In this document: positions 16,258-24,969 of the stretch, one piece after another | Layout of the letters: every line of letters begins with the position of its first letter | How positions within the stretch are numbered: the stretch's first letter is position 1 | Origin: Paenibacillus_E violae | GTDB taxonomy: Bacteria; Bacillota; Bacilli; Paenibacillales; NBRC-103111 | Reading direction: 5' to 3' | Length of the DNA stretch: 64,000 bases | NCBI RefSeq assembly: GCF_032461945.1 | Contig: NZ_JAWCUD010000007.1 | Coordinates: forward strand, 301,579-365,578 | The notes under the pieces: model-generated | The model's input: the letters and a program-made list of their open reading frames with translations, nothing else | What the model was told of the DNA's origin: nothing | Database searches by the model: none | Made by a program: the position numbers and the translations under genes

Positions 16258-17296
16258 GTTTAACCACCTCATCCAGACGTGCGAGGAACGATTTCAGAAC
16301 CGCATTTTTGCTCAGCTCGGTACTGATCATATCTTTCAAACGGACGATATGTTTGTCAACCGTCCATTGGTCCTCGCGATTTTCATAATATTTGGACACT
16401 TGTCCGTAAAATAAATGGGGAAACTGAATATCTGCTGCCAGAATCAGATATTGTTCTTTCGTTAAAGGATTGACTTGCTGGTAAAACTTCATCATTTTGA
16501 GCATCATCGGGAGGTTCCAGTTGGCATCTTTCTTCATGACCTTGTTTAATATTTTCCTCATATCGCGAACAGGCAGATCTACCGTCAAGGAATCCATGTC
16601 GTAGACATAAAGTTTACCATCTTTGCCTACAACCAAATTACCCGCTGCAAAGTCTTGATGGCACAATGTTTTGGTCCTCTCCGTTTCCTTCACCCACTGT
16701 TCGAAATACGGCTGATTCAACGTCGTAAGCGCTGCTTGCGCTTGCTGCAGGAAGGTATCCACATTCGCTAGAAAGACACGGTCAAACTCATTTTTATTTT
16801 TAACCTGCTGGCGCTGCTCTTTCCAGGCTTTCAGGCGTTCCATTCTTGTCTGCAAATCCGACTTCCATTTCGTCAACAGGTAGGAAGGGTAGAAACCATT
16901 GGGAGATTCGATCCCTCTTGATGCTTTATGAAAGGCTGCCATTCCTTTTAGCATGAGCGCTAAATCACCATCATTGTTATATTCCGGTGAGCGTCCGTAT
17001 ACGGTTTCAAAAACGACGAAATATTCCCCATTTAACTTCACATAACCTTCGCCAGAACTGGTTTTGAGCACACCAGGCGTGTTAACGCCATTATTTTTGA
17101 GATAGGCAATGGCATGGAGCATGAAATCAATATGGGTTTCATCGAATGGAACCTTTTTCATAATCCATTCACCCATGTCGGTTTGGATGGACCAGACTGC
17201 TTTTTTCCCTTTAAAGGATAAGAGATAAATATTTTTCACTTTCAAAGGATAATGCGTCATAACCTTCTTCACTACATCCGAAAAAGTAGTATCCAT
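16247..17296 (-). CDS. CotS-family spore coat kinase-like protein (paralogue)
   Basis: This is a second kinase-fold CotS-like protein of 349 residues. The fold is visible from IYLLSFKGKKAVWSIQTDMG (P-loop-like strand pair), WIMKKVPFDE with the conserved Lys, the catalytic CHQDFAAGN and VYDMDSLTVDLPVRDMRKIL. The ATG at 17296 lies six bases after GGAGGT; the earlier ATG at 17326 has no site. It is transcribed in the same direction as, and overlaps, the paralogue at 15241. It follows a CotSA-like glycosyltransferase gene, an arrangement reminiscent of the cotSA-cotS pair in Bacillus subtilis. Confidence 0.88.
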   Translation of the reverse strand: MDTTFSDVVKKVMTHYPLKVKNIYLLSFKGKKAVWSIQTDMGEWIMKKVPFDETHIDFMLHAIAYLKNNGVNTPGVLKTSSGEGYVKLNGEYFVVFETVYGRSPEYNNDGDLALMLKGMAAFHKASRGIESPNGFYPSYLLTKWKSDLQTRMERLKAWKEQRQQVKNKNEFDRVFLANVDTFLQQAQAALTTLNQPYFEQWVKETERTKTLCHQDFAAGNLVVGKDGKLYVYDMDSLTVDLPVRDMRKILNKVMKKDANWNLPMMLKMMKFYQQVNPLTKEQYLILAADIQFPHLFYGQVSKYYENREDQWTVDKHIVRLKDMISTELSKNAVLKSFLARLDEVVKRDS

Positions 17297-17335
17297 GCTG
17301 ACACCTCCGTAGATGTATGGCCTCAAGCTTTAAGC

Positions 17336-18490
17336 TCATTTGCTTTTATCTGGGGCGTATAAGTTTTCAAGCCGCTTAGCCGCATGCTCGAAGCCAAAGT
17401 TGCTCTCTACAACCGCTCTGCCTGCTTTTCCTAAACGCAGCGCTTCGTCAGGATTAGATAGCAGAAACGTAATCGCCTTTTCGAATGCCCCAGGATTGCT
17501 GTAATCTTCGATCACAATACCATTAGCATTGGGTTTGATAATTTCTGCATTCCCTCCGCGATTGGTTGTAATGATCGGAAGTCCCGCGCCCATCGCTTCA
17601 AAATGAACTCTCGCCAGAGGCTCCTGCCACTGGGAAGAACAAACGAAAATATCTCCTAGCAAATAGTGGACGGGAATCTCGCTTGGTGGAACAAAACCTG
17701 TAAAGATAACACGGTCCCCAAGCGATTTGGCCAGTTGGCGAAGGCTTGCTCCGTATTCATCCAACTGCTCATTATGGAACCATTTACTTCCGATGATAAC
17801 AAGCACGACATCTTTCCGGATGCTGCTTACCTGCTCAACAGCTTTGATTAGCACGTCGGGACCTTTCGTTTTGCTTAATCGCCCTACGAATAGAATGACC
17901 TTTTTATTGTCTACGCCATACTTTTGGCGAAGTTCCTTCCGAAGCTCCTGCGCTTCAGGTGTCCAGATCGGTTTATAATGCTGCAAGTTGATTCCTGAGT
18001 ATACCGTCTTCACTTTTCCCTTGGCTGAAGGGAAACGGCTGATAATCGTTTGGCCGATATAATTGGAAATCGACATAATTTTATGAACCATTTTGATAAC
18101 GGAACGACCCACTTCCGGTGTGATCTTTCCTTCTCGGAACATCTCATTATGGCAGCTGACGACAAACCGGGCATTCGGCATGGCTGCTTTATACGCAGGC
18201 ACATTTTTCGGACGGTTAAACACGTGGATCACATCATACTTTTGGTTGCCGGCGCGCTGCCTGGACAGCTCCTTGGCAACGCCGTTCACATAATCCTCGC
18301 GCGGAATCCGTATATATTTGACTCCGTCAACCACTTCCCGATTGGGGAGATCGGGGTCCGTAATGCAGAAAATCGTGAGATCATGCCTACTGCCAATATA
18401 CGGGGTGACGCCATTGATTAAAATTTGAATGGCGCCCCCCCTAATAGGCGGAACGGTAAGCATTTCAGTGCAAATAAATGCAATCTTCAT
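17336..18490 (-). CDS. CotSA-like glycosyltransferase family 4 protein
   Basis: This GT-B fold retaining glycosyltransferase begins MKIAFICTEMLTVPPIRGGA. The donor site is intact: VCSSQWQEPLARVHFEAMGAG contains the EX7E pair, followed by ITTNRGGNAEII. The central VILFVGRLSKTKGPDVLI is the usual C-terminal-domain entry. I chose ATG at 18490; an in-frame GTG three codons earlier overlaps the GGAG ribosome binding site. 384 residues, cytosolic. It is very similar to the GT4 at 29047 and more distantly to that at 30216. CotSA relatives are spore coat proteins, which fits the adjacent CotS-like kinases. Confidence 0.9.
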   Translation of the reverse strand: MKIAFICTEMLTVPPIRGGAIQILINGVTPYIGSRHDLTIFCITDPDLPNREVVDGVKYIRIPREDYVNGVAKELSRQRAGNQKYDVIHVFNRPKNVPAYKAAMPNARFVVSCHNEMFREGKITPEVGRSVIKMVHKIMSISNYIGQTIISRFPSAKGKVKTVYSGINLQHYKPIWTPEAQELRKELRQKYGVDNKKVILFVGRLSKTKGPDVLIKAVEQVSSIRKDVVLVIIGSKWFHNEQLDEYGASLRQLAKSLGDRVIFTGFVPPSEIPVHYLLGDIFVCSSQWQEPLARVHFEAMGAGLPIITTNRGGNAEIIKPNANGIVIEDYSNPGAFEKAITFLLSNPDEALRLGKAGRAVVESNFGFEHAAKRLENLYAPDKSK

Positions 18491-18558
18491 CTTTACCACT
18501 CCAATCAGTGATTCTTCGTGGAGGTTTTAATCCTCATGATTACTCCACATGGTTAGAT

Positions 18559-20490
18559 TTACGCGCCCACCTTCTTGCCAAACTTGCTCCATATGGTCGA
18601 CTGGGGCTTAGCCCAACCTCCTCCTGGAGCCGAAAGTGTCTTCATGCCTACTTTAGGCTGAATACGCTTCTTCCCACTTTGGGGCTTCTTAGGAATGACT
18701 GCCTTCACCGGTTTAATTGTTTTAATTGTTTTAACTGTCTTCACTGTCTTCACTGTCTTCACTGTCTTAACCGCTTTAACCGTCTTCACTCTTTTCTTCA
18801 GAAGCGGTTTTTTATGGTTAAGCACTCTCTTTCTCTTGCCCACTGCTTTTTTCAACATCTGCTTTTTCCTTGCAAGCAGCCTTTTCTTCAGCACAACGCG
18901 TTTCCTTCGTACCAAAGGACGCCTTACTTGCACATCAGGACTCGGCTCCGGTTGCGGCTGTGGCTGTGGCGGATTCGGATCCACATAAGGAATATCCCCG
19001 GCCATTAGCTGATTGTGCAGGTGAAGGAGCCGATCTCCTTTGACAGGATGGATCGTATGATACATGTAATGATGCATGGCGGCGTGCGCCTCATTCTGCT
19101 CAATTTCATGCTCATGCCGCATCACATTCAATCGCTGGTCCCGTGGAAACTCACGACATTTCCCACCCAATGAGGCAGCGAATGTGACAAAGAAAAACTC
19201 TTCCAAGGCCACAACTTGACTCTCGGAGAGCCACTGATCAACCAACGAGACATCCGCTGCTTTCAGCATCTTCTTCACAATGCCACGCCGGTAAACCTGC
19301 GTAGGATTAAAGTAGCGGACGAAGTGATCTGTCTGGAACAAGGAGCCCCAACGCCCCCATTCTTCCCACATCGATTGCTTATTCATGTTGTCTGCATCAT
19401 GTACGCTGCGACAGGTTTGCATATCCCAGCCCATACAATCGTAGCCTCGCATTGTTTGATCCAGATAAGCCTCGAAGCCAGGCTTCACGAAGAGCATATC
19501 ATCGTCAAGATTCACCAAATATTCGTAGTTCACCTTATGCTCATCAAGCCATTTCATTACGTCCCATAGAAAAGGCGCCAGATGCCCCCAGGTCAAGTGG
19601 CGGCTGTACTCGCAGATGGCAGCATTCATGCCTTTCCCGAATTGGCTGTCTTCGCCTCCGTTATACAGGACAATGCCCGCTTCCGGGTTGAATTTACGAA
19701 TATTTTCAATTTGTGCGGCAAGAACATGCTCATCTTTGTGAGCCAACAGCGCAAACATGACGCGTTTGCCCTTCGGTTTGCCGCCATAATGGGTCATCCG
19801 AAAGTTAATAGCTGCATCATATTCGGCTGTAACTCGATACAAATCGTCCCATTGGGAGCCTGAGATATTTTTATAGAGCTCGCCGCCACCGACACGTCTT
19901 GTATGTTTGACAGCGACCTCATCGATAATGGCTAATTTTTGATGCGGATACCCCAGGACCTTAGGCCAAACGAAATCGAGGCCCCAGCCCGACTCACTTT
20001 TTTCAAACGTAGGCAAAAGCTTTTGGAAAGTTTCTCTCGTGTAGAGTGGAACCATAGGTTCAATAAACTGGGAATATCGTAAATAGTAATTGCTATTTTG
20101 CAGCGTGATTCCATGTCCATAGTAGGAGTCTAGTGTTAAACTCGGCTGTGCCAACTCCAGACCCTGCTCCATGAAAATCTTAAACATGCGATTAATGTCA
20201 TAAGCATTTGCGCTTATATCATCATCCGGCATCCAGATGGCATCATAGTGATAGATTCCATCTCCAAAGGCTTCAATCGTATCCTTCACCGTAGGCCATT
20301 TTAACCCTGGGACTTCATGATAGAAGTCACAATCATTCACATACCTTTGTGGCGTACTTCCGAAATAACTAAGACAAAGATCGAAGTTTTTATACTCCGC
20401 AGGCTGCAGCCATTGCTGATGGATAGAGGTATCGCCCACTCTGCCGATTACAAGAAACCTCTTGTCACCTTTGACTTCGAATCGCGTCAT
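18559..20490 (-). CDS. Fusion of a DUF707-like domain, the unnamed GT-like domain and a Lys-rich repeat tail
   Basis: Residues 1-~238 resemble DUF707: KNFDLCLSYFG, YDAIWMPDDDIS (DxD-like) and ESGWGLDFVWPKVLG. Residues ~241-500 match the unnamed family seen at 13953 and 24970: FALLAHKDEHVLAAQIENI, GIVLYNGGEDSQFGK, YEYLVNLDDDMLF, FNPTQVYRRGIVKKML, EEFFFVTFAASLGG and HPVKGDRL. Residues ~503-643 begin with a Pro-Gln linker and become Arg/Lys-rich, ending in tandem TVK/AVK units. The ATG at 20490 follows AAAAGGAG. Two putative active sites on one chain suggest sequential transfers. The tail resembles that of 13953 in composition but not sequence. Confidence 0.8.
   Translation of the reverse strand: MTRFEVKGDKRFLVIGRVGDTSIHQQWLQPAEYKNFDLCLSYFGSTPQRYVNDCDFYHEVPGLKWPTVKDTIEAFGDGIYHYDAIWMPDDDISANAYDINRMFKIFMEQGLELAQPSLTLDSYYGHGITLQNSNYYLRYSQFIEPMVPLYTRETFQKLLPTFEKSESGWGLDFVWPKVLGYPHQKLAIIDEVAVKHTRRVGGGELYKNISGSQWDDLYRVTAEYDAAINFRMTHYGGKPKGKRVMFALLAHKDEHVLAAQIENIRKFNPEAGIVLYNGGEDSQFGKGMNAAICEYSRHLTWGHLAPFLWDVMKWLDEHKVNYEYLVNLDDDMLFVKPGFEAYLDQTMRGYDCMGWDMQTCRSVHDADNMNKQSMWEEWGRWGSLFQTDHFVRYFNPTQVYRRGIVKKMLKAADVSLVDQWLSESQVVALEEFFFVTFAASLGGKCREFPRDQRLNVMRHEHEIEQNEAHAAMHHYMYHTIHPVKGDRLLHLHNQLMAGDIPYVDPNPPQPQPQPEPSPDVQVRRPLVRRKRVVLKKRLLARKKQMLKKAVGKRKRVLNHKKPLLKKRVKTVKAVKTVKTVKTVKTVKTIKTIKPVKAVIPKKPQSGKKRIQPKVGMKTLSAPGGGWAKPQSTIWSKFGKKVGA
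18695..18800. repeat. Nine-base tandem repeats encoding a TVK-rich tail
   Basis: Within the gene at 18559, units of the type TTTTAATTG and ACTGTCTTC repeat in tandem, each encoding three residues (TVK, TIK or AVK). Such short exact repeats can vary in number between strains by slippage without breaking the frame. Confidence 0.75.
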
Positions 20491-20517
20491 TTCGCTCGCT
20501 CCTTTTTAACCCAATCG

Positions 20518-21384
20518 TTATTTCCTTTCGATAAACCTGATATAGTCCAAAATAGGCTGTCTCAAATCTTCCCGCTGCACCGCGATATCAAGAATCGCTT
20601 TCACATAACCCAGATGATCGCCAACGTCATGCCAGACGCCGTTAATCTCACAAGCGTGAACCGCCTCTTGCTCATTCAGCTTCGAGATCGCATCGGTCAG
20701 CTGTATTTCTTGCCCGACACCCGGCTCCTGCCCCTCCAAGATGTCGAAAATAGCGGGCGTCAAAATATATCGGCCAATCATGGCAAGATTAGACGGAGCC
20801 TCCTGAGGCTTCGGCTTCTCCACAAGCTTCGTAATATTATAAAAGCGATCAAACAACAGCTGGGCATCAATGATGCCGTAGCTCGAAACATCCTTGGGAT
20901 TCACAGGCTGCACACCGATAATCGATGTTTTGTACCTATCGAAATAATCCATCATCTGTTTCAAGCAGGGAACATCGGACTGTACAAATGTATCGCCAAG
21001 CAGAACGGCAAACGGCTCATCATTAATAAACTTTCTGGCACACCAGATGGCGTGGCCCAAGCCTTTCGGCTCTTTCTGGCGAATGTAGTGGATATCGATC
21101 AGTTGCGCCGGCTCCTGCACCTTTTCCAGCATCCTCAACTTCCCTTTTTGCTGCAAATGGTACTCCAGCTCAAAAGCGTTGTCGAAGTGGTCCTCCAGCG
21201 CACGTTTGCCTTTTCCCGTCACAATGATGATATCCTCGATGCCTGAAGCAACCGCTTCCTCCACAATAAATTGAATCGTAGGTTTATCAATGATCGGCAG
21301 CAATTCTTTTGGCATCGCTTTGGTTGCCGGCAAGAACCGGGTGCCCAGACCTGCTGCAGGAATTATTGCTTTCCGAACTTTCAT
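20518..21384 (-). CDS. galU: UTP-glucose-1-phosphate uridylyltransferase
   Basis: GalU makes UDP-glucose from UTP and glucose 1-phosphate. The signature is complete: IIPAAGLGTRFLPATKAMPK near the N-terminus, PIIDKPTIQFIVEEA, LLGDTFV at the metal site, IGVQPVNPKDVSSYGII and VEKPKPQEAPSNLAMIGRYI. I chose ATG at 21384 (MKVRKAIIPA), with AAGGA about 11 bases upstream; further ATGs at 21396 and 21393 lie too close to that site. 288 residues, cytosolic. It feeds the UDP-glucose dehydrogenase encoded just upstream on the same strand, and hence UDP-glucuronate for this island. Confidence 0.95.
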   Translation of the reverse strand: MKVRKAIIPAAGLGTRFLPATKAMPKELLPIIDKPTIQFIVEEAVASGIEDIIIVTGKGKRALEDHFDNAFELEYHLQQKGKLRMLEKVQEPAQLIDIHYIRQKEPKGLGHAIWCARKFINDEPFAVLLGDTFVQSDVPCLKQMMDYFDRYKTSIIGVQPVNPKDVSSYGIIDAQLLFDRFYNITKLVEKPKPQEAPSNLAMIGRYILTPAIFDILEGQEPGVGQEIQLTDAISKLNEQEAVHACEINGVWHDVGDHLGYVKAILDIAVQREDLRQPILDYIRFIERK

Positions 21385-21427
21385 AATGATCATCATCCTT
21401 CTGTGTGGATTGGGATAGGATGAACGA

Positions 21428-22753
21428 TCACTTCATCCTACCGATGCTTTGATAGACGAATCCTTCTTCTTTCATCATGTAGGGATTAAATAAGTTCCTT
21501 CCGTCAAAAAGTACCGGCTGCTTCAGCAAGCTCTTGATACGGCCCAGGTCCGCCGACCGATACTGCTTCCACTCTGTAAATATCAACAGCGCATCCGCAT
21601 CCATAAGAGCTTGATAGAGCCCTGTGAAATACGTAATATTCTCTTCGCCTAAAGCCTGGTACGCATTCTGCAAGGCAACCGGGTCATGAACTTGAATCTG
21701 AACTCCGCGTTTCCTTAACTGTTCGATGGTCTCAATGGACGGCGCTTCCCGAATATCGTCGGTTTCCGGTTTAAAGGATAATCCCCACACGGCCAGTCTA
21801 AGTCCCTTCAAATCTTCCCCGAAATGGCCTACAACCATCTCAAACAACTTTTTCTTCTGCTTATGGTTCACTTTATCGACAGCTTCTAAGATATGCGTTG
21901 GAATATTCCGCTCCGTAGCGCTTTGGATAATAGCCCGTACATCCTTAGGGAAACAAGAGCCGCCATAACCGACCCCAGCTGATAAAAAGTAACTGCCAAT
22001 TCGATGATCGAGCTCCATCCCTTGACGAACCCGTTCAATATCGGCACCGACAGCTTCACAGATTCCAGCCATTTCATTCATAAAACTTATCCGTGTGGCC
22101 AACATCGCGTTGGAAGCATATTTGGCAAGCTCAGCAGAGGCAATATCCATGTGAACGATAGGAAATCCCTTGCTCGTAAGCGGCAAATAAAGCTTCTCCA
22201 TATAGGCCAGTGCTCTGGGGTTGCTGCTCCCGACAACAATTCGGTTAGGGTTCAAGAAATCATTGACGGCAGCGCCTTCTCTTAAAAATTCCGGATTCGA
22301 AACAATATCGAATTCCAAGTCCGTGAGCCCTCGGTTCTTTAACTGCTTTTCAATGATGCCTCGTATGCGCTCGCTGCTGCCGATAGGAACCGTTGATTTC
22401 GTAATAACAATGGCATAATCTCGAATACTTGCACCAATCTGCTCTACGGCCTTCATCACATAAGTAAGATCGGCAGATCCGTCTTCAGCCGGCGGGGTTC
22501 CTACAGCGATGAAAATGAATTGGCTTTGTGCCACAGATTCGCTAATATCCAACGAAAAGCTTAACCGACTCTCTAGCACATTTCGTTCAACCAGCCGTTC
22601 CAATCCAGGTTCGTAAATGGGCAATTGTCCGTTCAGCAATGCGGATATTTTGGCGGGATTATTATCCACGCAAATCACTTCATGCCCCATTTCCGCCAAA
22701 CATGCCCCAACCACGAGTCCTACATAACCAGTTCCAATCATGCAAATCTTCAT
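21428..22753 (-). CDS. ugd: UDP-glucose 6-dehydrogenase
   Basis: This enzyme oxidises UDP-glucose to UDP-glucuronate with two NAD+. Landmarks are MIGTGYVGLVVGACLAEMGH at the N-terminus, AVGTPPAEDG, STVPIGSS, EFLREG and the catalytic cysteine in GVGYGGSCFPKDVRAI. The C-terminal domain (GLSFKPETDDIREAPS) is complete. I chose ATG at 22753 behind GGGAG; a start at 22825 adds 24 residues with no family counterpart. 441 residues matches TuaD/Ugd. It is followed by galU on the same strand. A UDP-glucuronate-4-epimerase-like gene at 27344 could use its product. Confidence 0.95.
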   Translation of the reverse strand: MKICMIGTGYVGLVVGACLAEMGHEVICVDNNPAKISALLNGQLPIYEPGLERLVERNVLESRLSFSLDISESVAQSQFIFIAVGTPPAEDGSADLTYVMKAVEQIGASIRDYAIVITKSTVPIGSSERIRGIIEKQLKNRGLTDLEFDIVSNPEFLREGAAVNDFLNPNRIVVGSSNPRALAYMEKLYLPLTSKGFPIVHMDIASAELAKYASNAMLATRISFMNEMAGICEAVGADIERVRQGMELDHRIGSYFLSAGVGYGGSCFPKDVRAIIQSATERNIPTHILEAVDKVNHKQKKKLFEMVVGHFGEDLKGLRLAVWGLSFKPETDDIREAPSIETIEQLRKRGVQIQVHDPVALQNAYQALGEENITYFTGLYQALMDADALLIFTEWKQYRSADLGRIKSLLKQPVLFDGRNLFNPYMMKEEGFVYQSIGRMK

Positions 22754-22830
22754 GGCCGCTCTCCCTTGTTGTGTAGAGTTCATTGACGCTAACCGCAAGT
22801 GCGGGTAGACATTAATCACTGTCATCTTAA

Positions 22831-22838
22831 AGTGTATG
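22831..22838 (-). promoter_or_regulatory. Candidate mother-cell sigma (sigE-type) -10 element
   Basis: On the minus strand CATACACT matches the sigma-E -10 pattern and lies about 80 bases upstream of the ugd start. A matching -35 is not obvious, so this is a weak call. Confidence 0.25.
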
Positions 22839-23013
22839 CGCCTTGTCTTATTACAAACTCGGACGGATAACTAACCCCTTGGAAAAATCAACTATTACCT
22901 ACTTGAGCAAGCTTTATTCTGCTTTTCGGGACAAACGTACAAACCACCCTTTCCCTCCGGTAATACAAATATCTAGACGGGTAAAAACCAATGTGTACGA
23001 AGGAGGATTACGC

Positions 23014-23790
23014 TTGGAAAGAATCCATATCGTCGTGGCTACCAATGACAAGTACGTGAAGCATTTGGCAGTGATGCTTACTTCCTTATTCGAAAATAAA
23101 TCAACGAATCGGCCCCTCTCCCTCTACGTGATCGACGGCAAAATATCTAACGAAAACAAGCAGAAGCTTCATAATGCCTTGAAATCCTTCCAAGTGGAGC
23201 TTTCTTTTTTAACGGTAGAGGACTCTCTCTTTCAAGATGTCGTCGTTCGTTATCATTTGAGTAAAGAAACCTACTATCGGATTGCGATTCCAGCCCTCTT
23301 GCCGAAGGACGTCCGCAAAGCGCTTTATCTGGACTGTGATCTCATTGTGAAAGAGGATATTACCAACCTGTGGGATGTCAACATTGATAAGTATCATCTC
23401 GGCGCTGTGCCGATCCCCGGTAAAGTGCTTCGTTTCGAGGAACTTTCCATTCCTGAAAAATATGGATATTTTAACGCAGGCGTGCTGCTCCTGAACTTGA
23501 AAAAATGGCGTGATAACCAAACCTCGGAGAAAGTTCTACATTATATGAGAAAAAATCCGGAGAAGCTTAAATTCATGGATCAGGATGCTTTAAACGCCGT
23601 TCTGCACGAGAAGTGGCTGAAGCTCGACCCCAAGTGGAACTATCAAGTGCACCGTTCCCATCATCAGCGTTTCAATCCGGCCATCATTCATTACACAACG
23701 GATAAAAAACCGTGGAACAGCTGGCATAATCCCAAGTTTAAAGATGAGTATCTCAAATATGCGAAAAAAACCAATTGGAAGCTAGACTAG
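23014..23790 (+). CDS. Glycosyltransferase family 8 protein
   Basis: GT8 enzymes are retaining glycosyltransferases of the LgtC/GlgA-primer type. This 258-residue protein starts with the family's first strand (IHIVVATNDKYVKHLAVMLT). It has the metal-binding DxD in LYLDCDLIVK, then GYFNAGVLLLNLKKWR, MDQDALNAVL and a C-terminal IHYTTDKKPW. I chose TTG at 23014, seven bases after AAGGAGGA. An upstream in-frame ATG at 22843 would add 57 residues with no family match. The gene begins a plus-strand run continuing through glf and the tandem GT-like genes. Confidence 0.9.
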   Translation: MERIHIVVATNDKYVKHLAVMLTSLFENKSTNRPLSLYVIDGKISNENKQKLHNALKSFQVELSFLTVEDSLFQDVVVRYHLSKETYYRIAIPALLPKDVRKALYLDCDLIVKEDITNLWDVNIDKYHLGAVPIPGKVLRFEELSIPEKYGYFNAGVLLLNLKKWRDNQTSEKVLHYMRKNPEKLKFMDQDALNAVLHEKWLKLDPKWNYQVHRSHHQRFNPAIIHYTTDKKPWNSWHNPKFKDEYLKYAKKTNWKLD

Positions 23791-23821
23791 CGGCACAGCC
23801 CAACGTTCAGGAGGTCGAGTA

Positions 23822-24943
23822 ATGAAAACAGATTGGTTAATCATTGGCGCAGGCTTTACAGGCGCAACGCTGGCAGAGCGAATTGCCTCCCAACGGGGAG
23901 AGAAGGTCTTGATTGTCGACAAAAGAGATCATATTGGCGGTAACTCCTATGACTGTTATGACGAACACGGCATACTAATTCATAAGTACGGCTCCCATAC
24001 CTTCCATACGAACTCGAGTATGGTCTGGAATTACCTCTCCATGTTCACCCCGTGGCGTCCTTACTTTCATGAAGTGCGCGTGGTGATTGACGGCAAGAAG
24101 GTGCCTGTCCCTTTTAATCTCAACTCCATCTACGCCTTGTTCCCTCCCAAATATGCAGAAAAGCTGGAAGCGCTGCTGATTGACCACTTTGGTTATGGCG
24201 TCAAAGTGCCGATCTTGAAGCTTCGCCAAAGCGCAAGCGGAGAATTAAGCGACTTGGCCGATTTTATTTATCAAAACGTATTCTACAAATACACGCTGAA
24301 GCACTGGGAGTTAGATCCGGAACAACTTGCACCGTCTGTGACCGCAAGAGTCCCTGTCTACATCTCACGGGATAATCGCTATTTTCAGGACACCTATCAA
24401 GGACTCCCCAAACACGGCTATACGCCTATGTTCAACAAAATGCTCAATCATCCTAATATTAAAACCCTCCTGAATACCGACTACAAAGAGCTCATCGGCG
24501 AAATAACGTACAAACGAATGATCTATACAGGTCCGATTGATGAGTACTTCAACTATATGCACGGTCAGCTTCCGTACCGCAGCATGCGCTTTGAATTCGA
24601 CACGTTGGATACCGAGTATCATCAGGAAGTCGGGACGGTCAACTACCCGCATGAATACGACTACACAAGGGTTCTGGAGCAGAAGCATCTCACGGGTCAG
24701 CAATCTCCCAAAACAACCATTTCTTACGTGTACCCTGAAACCTATACCATAGGTAAAAATGAGCCTTATTACCCGATTCCGCGCGATGAAAACAAAGACC
24801 TCTACAAGCTGTATCAAGCGGAAGCCGACAAAATCAAGGATACCGTGCTGTTTGCGGGAAGATTGGCTGATTACAAATACTACAATATGGATCAGGCCGT
24901 AGCTCGTGCGTTAACGCTTTTCCATAATGAGATTCAGAAATAA
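23822..24943 (+). CDS. glf: UDP-galactopyranose mutase
   Basis: Glf converts UDP-galactopyranose to UDP-galactofuranose using reduced FAD. The protein has the FAD-binding motif IIGAGFTGATLAERIA, the early KRDHIGGNSYD, GSHTFHTNS, the conserved Trp and Arg-containing segments (KHWELDPEQLAPS, RDNRYFQDTYQGLPKHGYTP) and a C-terminal FAGRLADYKYYNMDQAVARA. 373 residues is normal. The ATG follows CAGGAGG. Its presence implies that the island's glycan contains galactofuranose. A galE to supply UDP-galactose is not clearly in the window. Confidence 0.96.
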   Translation: MKTDWLIIGAGFTGATLAERIASQRGEKVLIVDKRDHIGGNSYDCYDEHGILIHKYGSHTFHTNSSMVWNYLSMFTPWRPYFHEVRVVIDGKKVPVPFNLNSIYALFPPKYAEKLEALLIDHFGYGVKVPILKLRQSASGELSDLADFIYQNVFYKYTLKHWELDPEQLAPSVTARVPVYISRDNRYFQDTYQGLPKHGYTPMFNKMLNHPNIKTLLNTDYKELIGEITYKRMIYTGPIDEYFNYMHGQLPYRSMRFEFDTLDTEYHQEVGTVNYPHEYDYTRVLEQKHLTGQQSPKTTISYVYPETYTIGKNEPYYPIPRDENKDLYKLYQAEADKIKDTVLFAGRLADYKYYNMDQAVARALTLFHNEIQK

Positions 24944-24969
24944 GCGTATAGGCAGAGGAGGCTGCATTC

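Noticed and set aside
20317..21246. 309-codon plus-strand frame opposite galU
   Set aside because: It lies across galU and the start of the 18559 gene on the other strand, with no ribosome binding site or recognisable motif.
22843..23013. N-terminal extension of the GT8 protein
   Set aside because: The family's first strand starts right after a TTG with an excellent ribosome binding site at 23014; the extension has no family match.
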